Assembly (NCBI RefSeq): GCF_000425705.1
Contig: NZ_AUDY01000011.1
Location: 248,001 to 312,000 of the forward strand
Source: Halobacillus kuroshimensis DSM 18393
GTDB taxonomy: Bacteria > Bacillota > Bacilli > Bacillales > Halobacillaceae
Direction: 5' to 3'
Length of the DNA stretch: 64,000 bases
Under the pieces are notes generated by a model. That model ran no database searches. It was not told the origin of the DNA and saw only the letters and a list, made by a program, of their open reading frames with translations. Position numbers and translations under genes: made by a program. Shown piece by piece: positions 30,604-40,840 of the stretch. Within the stretch, counting starts at the first letter, position 1, and each line of letters opens with the position of its first letter.

Positions 30604-31458
30604 TCACTTCCTGGAGAGGAAGTTTTCATCCTCTTTGTTGTACTTGGAAGCGATAATCCCTTTGCTTCTGGCGAAGTTCTGCGCGTAGCTTTCTTCTTCT
30701 TTCCGTTCCAGCGTTTCGATGAACCGACTCAAATCATACATCGTCTCCACTAGTTCATGCTTCCGGTTTTCCTTATTTTCATCAGACAATCGATGGAACG
30801 ACGCGATAAAGTCAGGAACGTCTTTATCCATCATCGTCTCGAGAGCGTATTGGTCTTCGACGTCGAGTTCGTCCAGGCGTTTGAATTGGTTTGCTGTCCG
30901 CTCCTTTAAAGAAGCCCACTCCTTCTGAAGATCGTGATGCTTTTCGAGAAATGGAAATTCCCATTCCTCAAATATGGGGTTCTCAAAATCTTCAAAGGTT
31001 GTAGTTTCTATGGATACGTCCATATCGTTGACGTACGTATTCAAATAGGTAAACAAAATCCCTGAAAAATCTCGTAATGTGTCTCCGAGCACTTTTTTCC
31101 TGCTGAACTCTTCCTTTAGAAACGTGGGGGAAAAGTGTCTGCGTTCTTCGTCCATTTCAAACCGGCCGATCAACATTTTCGGCGGCTTGCCGTAATACTC
31201 GATCGCCCCTTTGAATGTATTGGAGGTTGGAAGGACGGCGGTGAAAAATATGCCGTTCCAAAACCCATCCAGAATGTATCTTTTGTTCATTTCCGCCAGC
31301 TCTTTGGTCTCCAGATCGAAATAAACCGGCCGTTTCTCTTTGATGACCTGCTTCATATCCCTCATCGTTTGAAAATCGATATAGCGCTGATATTCGGATG
31401 TATGCGGCATGAATGCTCTTTCCAAATACTCCAGCGTAGAAGAGTAGAGGTTGTCCAT
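30604..31458 (-). CDS. Unknown protein preceding telA
   Basis: No family is recognised. The 284-residue protein is soluble, charged and mostly helical; residues 150-280 look like a coiled coil rich in Glu and Lys. It starts MDNLYSSTLEYLERAFMPHT. It is transcribed with telA after a 66-base gap and takes the place that xpaC has in other Bacillales, but it has no membrane spans and does not look like XpaC. A role with TelA is inferred from position alone. Confidence 0.75.
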   Translation of the reverse strand: MDNLYSSTLEYLERAFMPHTSEYQRYIDFQTMRDMKQVIKEKRPVYFDLETKELAEMNKRYILDGFWNGIFFTAVLPTSNTFKGAIEYYGKPPKMLIGRFEMDEERRHFSPTFLKEEFSRKKVLGDTLRDFSGILFTYLNTYVNDMDVSIETTTFEDFENPIFEEWEFPFLEKHHDLQKEWASLKERTANQFKRLDELDVEDQYALETMMDKDVPDFIASFHRLSDENKENRKHELVETMYDLSRFIETLERKEEESYAQNFARSKGIIASKYNKEDENFLSRK

Positions 31459-31636
31459 GCATTGTCAGCCCCTTTTTTCATCTTTCCTAATTTCCGTGGC
31501 TTTAAGTTTATAGATTACTTCAAGAATACCATATATTCCGGGGAATCTATGAATCTCTTACTATGAATATACGTAAGAACATGGGCGAATGTTTCATGAA
31601 TTTATATCAACTTCCTATGTGGCCGCCTTGAAATGT

Positions 31637-31677
31637 AAAAACGGTACCCGAATCCGCTGGGGAAGGTACCGTTTTTT
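31637..31677. terminator. Terminator, both directions possible
   Basis: AAAAACGGTACC and GGTACCGTTTTTT pair around a 16-base loop. On the minus strand it follows the 99-residue gene. Confidence 0.8.
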
Positions 31678-31682
31678 AAAGG

Positions 31683-31982
31683 TTATTTTAGATGTTTACG
31701 ATGGATGTAATCAGAGACGACAAAAGCAAGGTCGTCATTTCCATAAAGGGAAAGGACCTCCAAAATCGTTTCCGAATCAATGAGATCGGATTCCTTCTTT
31801 GGAACAGTCAGATCCAACGCTTCAATCAACTCTTTATTCTTCTCCTGGTAGGGATAGGCTTCTGTATAAATGGCGATGGGATCGAGATCATGGTTGATGC
31901 ACCACTGGGCAAAAACCAGGATCATCATTTTTTCGCCTTTTTGATAGTTACGAATCACTTCTTCTTCGCGGTTATGTTCCAC
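31683..31982 (-). CDS. Conserved small protein (99 residues), possibly YxiS-like
   Basis: The sequence EKMMILVFAQWCINHDLDP and the later LEVLSLYGNDDLAFVV look like a small conserved Bacillaceae protein. I associate it tentatively with B. subtilis YxiS. It has no signal peptide or membrane span. The start is GTG, with AAAGGAGG 9 bases upstream. The function is unknown. Confidence 0.75.
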   Translation of the reverse strand: MEHNREEEVIRNYQKGEKMMILVFAQWCINHDLDPIAIYTEAYPYQEKNKELIEALDLTVPKKESDLIDSETILEVLSLYGNDDLAFVVSDYIHRKHLK

Positions 31983-32185
31983 GGAGCATTCCTCCTTTGT
32001 GGGTAGGGAAGGGGGGCTGTGTTTTGTATGCGTTTATTTTCTTCACCATACCATGAACAGAGGTGACGTGCCTATGTTCACATATTGATTTCCAATAAAA
32101 GAAAAGGAAATCCTTCCATTTTGTTGAAATCGTTAACAAGGTCGTCAGGGTATTTGGCCATAAGAGCAGAAGGAAGGGTGAGGGT

Positions 32186-32890
32186 ATGCTGAATTTCATT
32201 GACGAGATGAAGTCACACCGTACGGATGCTGGAGTGTTTAACCCATGGAAGGATTACTCGGAACACCTTGATATCCACCCTGAAGCGCCATCGATAAGAG
32301 TAGAACATCTCACCAGGTATTTAGAACAGAGAAAAACAACAGCAGAGTATATCTTTGTAGCAGAAGCATTAGGGTATCAGGGTGGACGTTTTTCAGGGAT
32401 TCCAATGACATCGGAAAGAATCATTACTGGTACTCATCCTGACATAGGGCATCAGGGTGTTTTCAGAGGAAAAGCGGGGCAGCGGACCAGCCATCCAGAA
32501 TCAGATTATCCAGGCTTCAGAAATTCTTGGAGAAAGGCAGGTTTCAGTGAGCCGACAGCTTCTATTGTATGGAAAACACTCCTTGAAAATAACATAGATT
32601 CTTACAAGGTGATTTTTTGGAATGTCTTCCCCTTCCATCCTTATCAAGAACAAAAAGGGCTGCTTTCCAACCGGCCTCCAAGTGCGGATGAATTAAGAGC
32701 AGGCGTAGAGTATTTGAAATGCTTGTTAGACTACTGTCCACCCAATAGTAAGGTAGTTTGTATTGGGAAATATGCGAAAGAAAAACTGAATCAGTATGGA
32801 ATGAAAAACGTTCCTATCCGGCACCCCTCCTATGGAGGTGCGCCGGAGTTTAAAGAAAGGTGTAGAAAGCTGTTTGCCACTAGACCTTAA
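32186..32890 (+). CDS. Uracil-DNA glycosylase superfamily protein
   Basis: The 234-residue protein has the signatures of the UDG superfamily (PF03167). Near residue 55 YIFVAEALGYQGGRFSGIPM resembles the GE-type active-site loop. NVFPFHP near 150 is the second conserved loop, and IRHPSYGG near 213 is the DNA-intercalating HPS loop. It probably removes uracil or another damaged base from DNA. The subfamily is not clear; it is not the classical Ung with GQDPYH. Confidence 0.85.
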   Translation: MLNFIDEMKSHRTDAGVFNPWKDYSEHLDIHPEAPSIRVEHLTRYLEQRKTTAEYIFVAEALGYQGGRFSGIPMTSERIITGTHPDIGHQGVFRGKAGQRTSHPESDYPGFRNSWRKAGFSEPTASIVWKTLLENNIDSYKVIFWNVFPFHPYQEQKGLLSNRPPSADELRAGVEYLKCLLDYCPPNSKVVCIGKYAKEKLNQYGMKNVPIRHPSYGGAPEFKERCRKLFATRP

Positions 32891-33029
32891 AGCCGCATGT
32901 TAATTAGAATATGGGCAGGAGAAACGAACCTGTATGCCCTGGTCGATGGAAATATTCGGAATGTTTGCAGTAAGGAATCACGAAAGGATATTAATCTAGG
33001 AACGATATGACTGATTTAGGAGGACAAGG

Positions 33030-33587
33030 ATGACCAAACCCACCTACGACCATTATTATGAAGAACCGCAATACTTCGGTGACCCTTATCCAGGACTCAT
33101 CAAGTTCTTTGAGTCCTATGAACCGAAAGGACACGTGCTGGATTTAGGATGCGGGCAGGGGAGGGACTCCCTTTGTTTAGGAAGGTTAGGCTATACAGTG
33201 ACAGGGGTGGACATATCAACGGTCGGCCTTGAGCAGATGAACCATTCCGCCCGTGATGAGCAGCTGGCCGTCGAAGGGGTGGCAGGAAATCTGTATGCGT
33301 ACCCGGTATCCCGGGACCACGACATTGTCCTGCTTGATTCCATCCTGCATTTTTATAAAAGAGACCGGGAAAAAGAAACAAAGCTGATTCAACGTGTCGC
33401 ATCCGAGCTGCGGGACGGCGGCATCCTTGCCACTTTCATGATTCAGGGAGAAGAGAGGGAGGGTCATCTGAAGCGCGTGCTGAATGAGATGGATTTCGAC
33501 TGGGAAATCCTTTGTGATGATTATACAGAGTACCCTGCCTTTCATGACTCTTATCATATGTACATCGTGAAGGAAAAAAGGGAATGA
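33030..33587 (+). CDS. Class I SAM-dependent methyltransferase
   Basis: The 185-residue protein has the Rossmann methyltransferase motif I VLDLGCGQGRDSLCLGRLGY (about residues 35-54), motif II TGVDIS, and DIVLLDSILHF as motif IV. It resembles the TehB-like group of small-molecule methyltransferases. The substrate cannot be read from the sequence. It converges on the polyphosphate kinase gene. Confidence 0.88.
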   Translation: MTKPTYDHYYEEPQYFGDPYPGLIKFFESYEPKGHVLDLGCGQGRDSLCLGRLGYTVTGVDISTVGLEQMNHSARDEQLAVEGVAGNLYAYPVSRDHDIVLLDSILHFYKRDREKETKLIQRVASELRDGGILATFMIQGEEREGHLKRVLNEMDFDWEILCDDYTEYPAFHDSYHMYIVKEKRE

Positions 33588-33591
33588 CTTC

Positions 33592-33632
33592 AAAAAACAA
33601 TCCCTGACATTTGTGTCAGGGATTGTTTTTTT
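33592..33632. terminator. Bidirectional terminator
   Basis: AAAAAACAATCCCTGACA pairs perfectly with TGTCAGGGATTGTTTTTT around a 4-base loop. Confidence 0.93.
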
Positions 33633-33639
33633 ACCATCC

Positions 33640-34374
33640 TCACTTATGAATTTGGTGAGAAGGGACGTGCTGCAGCCTTTTCTCAATGGCCTGGATAATG
33701 ATCCGATTGGTCTTCACCCGGGCAAAATGCTTATTTTCGCCTTCGACAATGTGCCACTTACATTCAGGAGCAGAAGTATAGTGGAACATATCTTCTACCG
33801 CTTCTTCATACATGTCCCATTTGGACCGGTTTCGCCAGTCTTCGTCTGTGATTTTCCATTTTTTCAATGGGTCGGATTGTCGTTCTTGAAATCGTCTGAG
33901 CTGTTCTTCTTTTGATATGTGCATCCATATCTTAATCACCACATAGCGGTCTTCGGAAAGAAGCTGTTCAAATTGATCGATCTCACCGTAGGCTCGGTTC
34001 CATTCCTGTCCCGATGCGAAATTTTCGACCCGCTCTACAAGCACCCGTCCATACCACGACCGGTCAAAGATGGCTATTTTCCCATAGGGAGGGAGCTTAT
34101 TCCAGAACCTTTTAAGGTAATGGTGACGTTTTTCATTAGTAGAAGGTGCGCCGATGGCATGGACCTCGAAGCCTCGGGGATCGAGTCCACTCGTAATCCG
34201 CTTGATGCCCCCTCCTTTCCCGGAAGCGTCCCAGCCTTCAAAGACGATGATCACCCCTAACTGCTGATCGTAGATGGGGCGCTGCAGCTGAAGTAACTGC
34301 AGTTGTGTCTCCTTCAGTTCTTTTTTGTACTGCTGTTTGTCTATGCTCAAGGATAAGTCTACAGATTCCAGCAT
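33640..34374 (-). CDS. Polyphosphate kinase 2 family protein
   Basis: PPK2 enzymes transfer phosphate between polyphosphate and nucleotides. The 244-residue protein has Walker A FEGWDASGKGG (about residues 46-56), the lid region and the Walker B segment IFDRSWYGRVLVERVE (about 100-115). The length matches single-domain PPK2. Whether it makes NTP from NDP or NDP from NMP cannot be decided here. Confidence 0.93.
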   Translation of the reverse strand: MLESVDLSLSIDKQQYKKELKETQLQLLQLQRPIYDQQLGVIIVFEGWDASGKGGGIKRITSGLDPRGFEVHAIGAPSTNEKRHHYLKRFWNKLPPYGKIAIFDRSWYGRVLVERVENFASGQEWNRAYGEIDQFEQLLSEDRYVVIKIWMHISKEEQLRRFQERQSDPLKKWKITDEDWRNRSKWDMYEEAVEDMFHYTSAPECKWHIVEGENKHFARVKTNRIIIQAIEKRLQHVPSHQIHK

Positions 34375-34523
34375 GATTTCCTCTCCTTTGGAGTAATAGA
34401 TGGATCATTCTTCCTTACCTATTCATCAAAAACCGTATGAACCCTTTTGTAAACGTTTACAAAATAGACACAACTTCCACCGTTCCCACCCACATAGGGT
34501 GTTATAATAAAGGTGTAAAGAAG

Positions 34524-34670
34524 ATGAGTAACAAACATAAACGACTTAGGTGGCTCAACCATTGCGGGTTCGTTTCCGAGCGAACGACAATCACAGCCAT
34601 AGAGAGAATGTTCTTCCGTTTAAAAAGGGAGGACACCGGGTCTGTGATCCAGCCGGCCGCAGAAGGATGA
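34524..34670 (+). CDS. Possible small basic protein (48 residues)
   Basis: A TATAAT box lies just upstream (34502-34507) and AAAGGTG lies 8 bases before the ATG. The product begins MSNKHKRLRWLNHCGF and is basic. No family is recognised. It overlaps the next short frame in an ATGA. Confidence 0.35.
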   Translation: MSNKHKRLRWLNHCGFVSERTTITAIERMFFRLKREDTGSVIQPAAEG

Positions 34671-34780
34671 CAGGGAAGGTTTCTTTACAAAGTTGGATGG
34701 TCCAGCGGAATAAGGAAACATTGGCCGCTTCCATAGCTGCTGCTTTCTCCTTTCTGGGCTGGAATAAAAACGGGACTTAA
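34667..34780 (+). CDS. Possible small protein (37 residues) coupled to the previous frame
   Basis: The ATG overlaps the stop of the previous short frame (ATGA). The product contains the hydrophobic stretch LAASIAAAFSFLGW and ends NKNGT. There is no separate good ribosome binding site, so it depends on coupling. It could also be chance. Confidence 0.3.
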   Translation: MTGKVSLQSWMVQRNKETLAASIAAAFSFLGWNKNGT

Positions 34781-34901
34781 TGGGATAAGGAAACGAATGC
34801 CTGGTAGAATTGTCCTTCGGGAAAGTCTTAAAAAATCAATCGAAATGTATAGAATCAAGGATGATTCTTACATGGTTGGGTCACCTAAGTTGTTTAGATC
34901 T

Positions 34902-34933
34902 GCCCCGGTACAACATGTGCCGGGGCTTCTTTT
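34902..34933 (+). terminator. Terminator of a short transcript
   Basis: GCCCCGG pairs with CCGGGGC around an 11-base loop, followed by TTCTTTT. With the -10 box at 34502 it defines a transcription unit of about 420 bases. The remaining sequence up to 35013 shows nothing. Confidence 0.75.
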
Positions 34934-35013
34934 GGTCCTAGACTCTAATGGTAGAGGAACAGGAAAGGGCACGATGATTTTTCACTGTACCTTTTTCTAT
35001 TATTGATGAAGAG

Positions 35014-35652
35014 TTAGATTTGTTCTCCGCACACCTCATTGCTTTCCTCGAAGAAACCAGTGCCGTCCAGGAAGTGGTAGTCATCACGGAATTCATACGT
35101 AGCTTCTTCATAGGATTGAACTTTGTCTTCCCAGAAATAGAAGGCGTCTCTCTCCTTCATTTCCATGTCAGCAACATCAGCGATGTGATTCGCGAAATCC
35201 TCAGCCTCTTTCGTTACCGAATAATCGATTTCCCCGTTTTCGTTTTCCATCTGCGAATTAAAGTGATTGCAGTATTTTTTAGCCTGACGAGCGGTCTGTT
35301 CCAGGGTCGGAACATCCCCGTTGTCACCATGCATCATTTCCAAAGCTTTCTCATTCTTTTGAGCCTCCATCGTAATCTGATGGAACTGTTCAATCAATTC
35401 CTTATTTTGGTCAGAAGTCATGGTGCCGGCATCTCTCACATCATCCAAGGTCTGGTCCACGTGAGAAACAGCTGTATCCAAAGGCTGTAAATGTTCAGCA
35501 GCGGTTTCGTGGATGTAGTTTTCATATCGTTCCGCTTTTGAAGAAGTCTGCAGGAAAAAATAGAGCAGCGCACCGATGACCACCATTTGGAGGATCACGC
35601 ATATCCCGACGATCATGCTGTATCTTACGACTTTCTTTCTGAATGGATCCAT
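35014..35652 (-). CDS. Unknown membrane-anchored protein with a helical extracellular part
   Basis: The 212-residue protein has one N-terminal span (MIVGICVILQMVVIGALLYF, about residues 13-32) after a short basic stretch, so the rest should face outside. That part is acidic and mostly helical, like the sensor of a chemoreceptor but without a signalling domain. It contains only two cysteines. No family is recognised. Confidence 0.75.
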   Translation of the reverse strand: MDPFRKKVVRYSMIVGICVILQMVVIGALLYFFLQTSSKAERYENYIHETAAEHLQPLDTAVSHVDQTLDDVRDAGTMTSDQNKELIEQFHQITMEAQKNEKALEMMHGDNGDVPTLEQTARQAKKYCNHFNSQMENENGEIDYSVTKEAEDFANHIADVADMEMKERDAFYFWEDKVQSYEEATYEFRDDYHFLDGTGFFEESNEVCGEQI

Positions 35653-35774
35653 ATCTCTCTCCTTTTAACATAGGTGGCAGAACGACTATTCTACTAGTCT
35701 GGTTTTTGCCCTGCCCGTCTGGTAAGTATAACCAATCTTCCTGCGGACTGCATCTTTGTCTTAGGATGAATATA

Positions 35775-35813
35775 AAAAACCCTGGAAGCAGCGGTGCTGC
35801 TTCCAGGGTTTTT
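35775..35813. terminator. Terminator after katG
   Basis: AAAAACCCTGGAAGCAGC pairs perfectly with GCTGCTTCCAGGGTTTTT around a 3-base loop. Confidence 0.93.
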
Positions 35814-35840
35814 GGGGTCGGGGTCGTTGATGATTAATGG

Positions 35841-38102
<2,262 letters not shown>

Positions 38103-38136
38103 TCAGAATTTATGTTATTTTATAACCCATCTCAGA

Positions 38137-38151
38137 TTATAATTATAATAA
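38137..38151 (-). promoter_or_regulatory. PerR box upstream of katG
   Basis: TTATAATTATAATAA matches the B. subtilis PerR consensus TTATAATnATTATAA at all but one of the defined positions. PerR represses peroxide-defence genes, including katA, in Bacillus. Confidence 0.8.
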
Positions 38152-38496
38152 AAAAGAACATAGATTGAAAGAGTTAACCCGTAAATATTTTGAAATATTT
38201 ATGAACAAATGTTCGTGTGTGATTGGCATGTGTGGAGACCAGGATAGAAAAAAGCGCCGATTTCTGCGGTTTAATGGGGGTTTTAGATAGCTGTTAGTTT
38301 CATTGTAACAAACTATCAGAAAATATAGTATATTTTAAGTGGTTAAAAATATGTTAAAACATTTTCAAGTACAGCGTTTTCATTCTCATTGATATTTCTT
38401 TGCCCTTCGGCATAATGTGACAAATATCTCTGTTCATGTGTGCTACTATAGTGAAAAGCAGCTTTGAAAAGGGCCATTCAACGGGGAGGGAGCGGG
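38152..38496. other. Intergenic region between katG and the PAS-STAS gene
   Basis: The region is AT-rich with no gene. TGCTACTAT near 38445-38453 has the form of an extended -10 box for the rightward gene. GGGGAGGG near 38482 is its ribosome binding site. Confidence 0.4.
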
Positions 38497-39261
38497 ATGA
38501 GAGAATCGACAGGACGCGCCTTATTTAATGAAGAAAAAGAAACCCTGCACAGGGAGATTACCGAATATTCCATGGAACCGACGGTCATCCACTGCGGTCA
38601 TGAAATTCTTCACATCAATGAAGCAGCTTCCGAGTTTTTTGGAGTGGCCAAAGACCAGATTATCGGGGGAAATGTCCTGGATGTATTTACAGAAGACTTT
38701 CGGTCTTTTATCCGGGAACGGATTAAGGAAGGGGAAGAGAAGGGAAGGATCGGGGAATTGGTGGAAACAACCGTATACCGGGCTGATGGTACGGTTGTGG
38801 AGGTGGAGCTTTTCTGTCATCCGATTCAATATGAAGAAACCAAGGCGATTCAATCCATCCTTCGTGATATGACCACACAGAAAGAAGCGGAGCGTGAACT
38901 GATCAAAGTCATGACCCCTATCGTCCCGCTGAAGGAAGGAATCGCTGTTCTTCCCCTGATCGGCACGATGAATCAAACAAGGACCGAGCATATGATGCAG
39001 CAGCTTTGCGCAGAAATCCCCCGCCACCGCCTCAACTACCTGATCATCGACGTTTCCGGATTGTATGATGTTGATGAACATGTCGGAAAACTACTCTATG
39101 AGCTCACAGGCGTTCTTAAGCTTCTAGGTATTTCCCCTATTTGTACAGGAATCCGGCCGGATATGGTGAGAAATACATTGAAGTTTCTCAATCAGGACGG
39201 GAGGGGGATGATTCCGACAATGGCATCGGTCAGTACGGCCCTCAAAAAAATAGCCTTCTAA
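38497..39261 (+). CDS. PAS-STAS regulatory protein (RsbR-like)
   Basis: The 254-residue protein has a PAS domain (about residues 20-135, with HINEAASEFFGVAKDQIIGG). It is followed by a STAS domain (about 145-250, with YLIIDVSGLYDVDEHVGKLL and CTGIRPDMVRNTL). This is the layout of RsbR-type stressosome and light/redox sensors that feed the general stress response. The conserved phospho-acceptor position in DVSG is Ser. The ATG at 38497 has GGGGAGGG upstream. No rsb partner genes are nearby. It converges on the pel operon. Confidence 0.85.
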   Translation: MRESTGRALFNEEKETLHREITEYSMEPTVIHCGHEILHINEAASEFFGVAKDQIIGGNVLDVFTEDFRSFIRERIKEGEEKGRIGELVETTVYRADGTVVEVELFCHPIQYEETKAIQSILRDMTTQKEAERELIKVMTPIVPLKEGIAVLPLIGTMNQTRTEHMMQQLCAEIPRHRLNYLIIDVSGLYDVDEHVGKLLYELTGVLKLLGISPICTGIRPDMVRNTLKFLNQDGRGMIPTMASVSTALKKIAF

Positions 39262-39329
39262 ATAATCTAGGAGGGTGCGTAGCTTTGAATATCTGACAAA
39301 ACACGAAGCGGGTTCCATTATAGAGAATG

Positions 39330-39364
39330 AAAAGGTCCGTCCCCATGATGGGGACGGACCTTTT
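39330..39364. terminator. Bidirectional terminator between the PAS-STAS gene and pelG
   Basis: A perfect 15-bp stem, AAAAGGTCCGTCCCC/GGGGACGGACCTTTT, surrounds a 5-base loop. Confidence 0.95.
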
Positions 39365-39367
39365 CTG

Positions 39368-40840
39368 CTAGAAGAGGGTGCGTTTGTTCATCCATGCCCC
39401 CAGCTTTGTAAATGGTTTGCGCTTTTGCGTATAGGTGAGTGCCTGCGGCTGACAGAAAGCATGGTAGTCGACCTTCTCAATGAAAAGAATCAAGCGGGCT
39501 AATGCGAATACAAAGGCCAGCGTGGACCCAATCGAGAAACTCAGCCCATAGCCGTCATAGCCGAATGGGAGGAACAATACCGACAACCCGAGATTCAATA
39601 GGAAAAAGATGATGGATGTCCACATGGCTCCCCGCCGGTCTTCAAAATAGAGGAGGATCAGTGTGATCACAAGAACCATCGCATTGGCAAACGCACCGAT
39701 GGTCGTAAAGCGGAAAATCGATGCAATTTCAGGTTCCAGGGATAAGAAGGAGGCGATGCTTCCGATCGTCAGGAGAATCAATAAAGAGAAAAGCCCCTGA
39801 CTGCGGATCAAACGCTCCATTTCCTGCTTCAGTACGCGCTGCATCGCTGTTTTTGCAGTCTTGATCTGGGAAAGGGTGCCTCCTTCATTGATATAACCGT
39901 AAAAGACACGGTACCGCTCATAAAAACGCGTTTCAACGGAAACGACGAAAATGATCAGCGTAGGGATGATCGTTAAATACGACCAGAATATCGCCGTATC
40001 ATAAATCCGATGGTACAAAAAGGAGTCAAGCAGGAAGCCGTTTCCTTCACCGAACCAGATCACCCAGTTGCAGACCCAGATGCCGATATTGTACAAGAAT
40101 CCCGTCCAGAACAAGGAAGGAAAACGGTCGAAATAATCCAGGTAGCTGAACTGGTTTTCCTTCGACCTGTTTGGAAACGTCATGAGCATCGACATGAATA
40201 ACCCGAACAACGTCACGAGCATACCTGACGTAAATCCGGCTAGCAGAAAAAAGCTGTTGGAGTGTTCGAACACCGGAAACCAGGAAACGTTTTTTCCAAA
40301 CAGGAAGACGAGAAGGAGAGCCGCTCCGCCTCCGGCCAGGAAGCTGTAGGCCACGGCCTGGTAGAACTTCGCTGCGCTCAGGAATAAAAACAGCACCCAG
40401 ATCAGGTTGACGGTCACAAATAGAATCAGCATCAGCCATTTAAAGTAGTAAGGAAGCGGTGAAATCCAGAAGAAAATCAACCACCCGATAAAGGCTAGTC
40501 CAACCGTCACCTTCGTCATCCCGATAAACGTCGGAAAAATGGCCTCTGTCCGTTTTTCATAAAAAAGATCGGCGGTGTACCGCGTGACAACCAACTGCTG
40601 CACACCGAAAAGGACCTGGGAAAAGATGAAGCAGTACGCAACAGAAAGGTTGAACAATTCCCTCTCCTGCAGATCGAGCAGAGAGAAGAAGGAGGTCATC
40701 CACTGGATCACAGCGATGGTGGCAATGACGACAAGCCATGGACCGGAGGTGACCAGCCCTGCGAAAGCATAGGCTTTAATCCGGGAGGAGAAGTAGTCCT
40801 CCTGAAATAATTTCTGCAGCTTAAACCCGATTCCGGCCAT
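39368..40840 (-). CDS. pelG: Pel polysaccharide export protein PelG
   Basis: The 490-residue protein has about twelve spans and starts MAGIGFKLQKLFQEDYFSSR, the conserved PelG N-terminus. In Pseudomonas PelG is the Wzx-like inner-membrane transporter working with PelD, PelE and PelF. The ATG at 40840 has AAGGGGG upstream; a longer frame to 40963 lies inside pelF and is rejected. The start overlaps the end of pelF by 20 bases. It is the last gene of the operon. Confidence 0.93.
   Translation of the reverse strand: MAGIGFKLQKLFQEDYFSSRIKAYAFAGLVTSGPWLVVIATIAVIQWMTSFFSLLDLQERELFNLSVAYCFIFSQVLFGVQQLVVTRYTADLFYEKRTEAIFPTFIGMTKVTVGLAFIGWLIFFWISPLPYYFKWLMLILFVTVNLIWVLFLFLSAAKFYQAVAYSFLAGGGAALLLVFLFGKNVSWFPVFEHSNSFFLLAGFTSGMLVTLFGLFMSMLMTFPNRSKENQFSYLDYFDRFPSLFWTGFLYNIGIWVCNWVIWFGEGNGFLLDSFLYHRIYDTAIFWSYLTIIPTLIIFVVSVETRFYERYRVFYGYINEGGTLSQIKTAKTAMQRVLKQEMERLIRSQGLFSLLILLTIGSIASFLSLEPEIASIFRFTTIGAFANAMVLVITLILLYFEDRRGAMWTSIIFFLLNLGLSVLFLPFGYDGYGLSFSIGSTLAFVFALARLILFIEKVDYHAFCQPQALTYTQKRKPFTKLGAWMNKRTLF

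Noticed and set aside
34797-35006. 69-codon frame on the plus strand
   Set aside because: It runs through the terminator at 34902-34933 and has no ribosome binding site.
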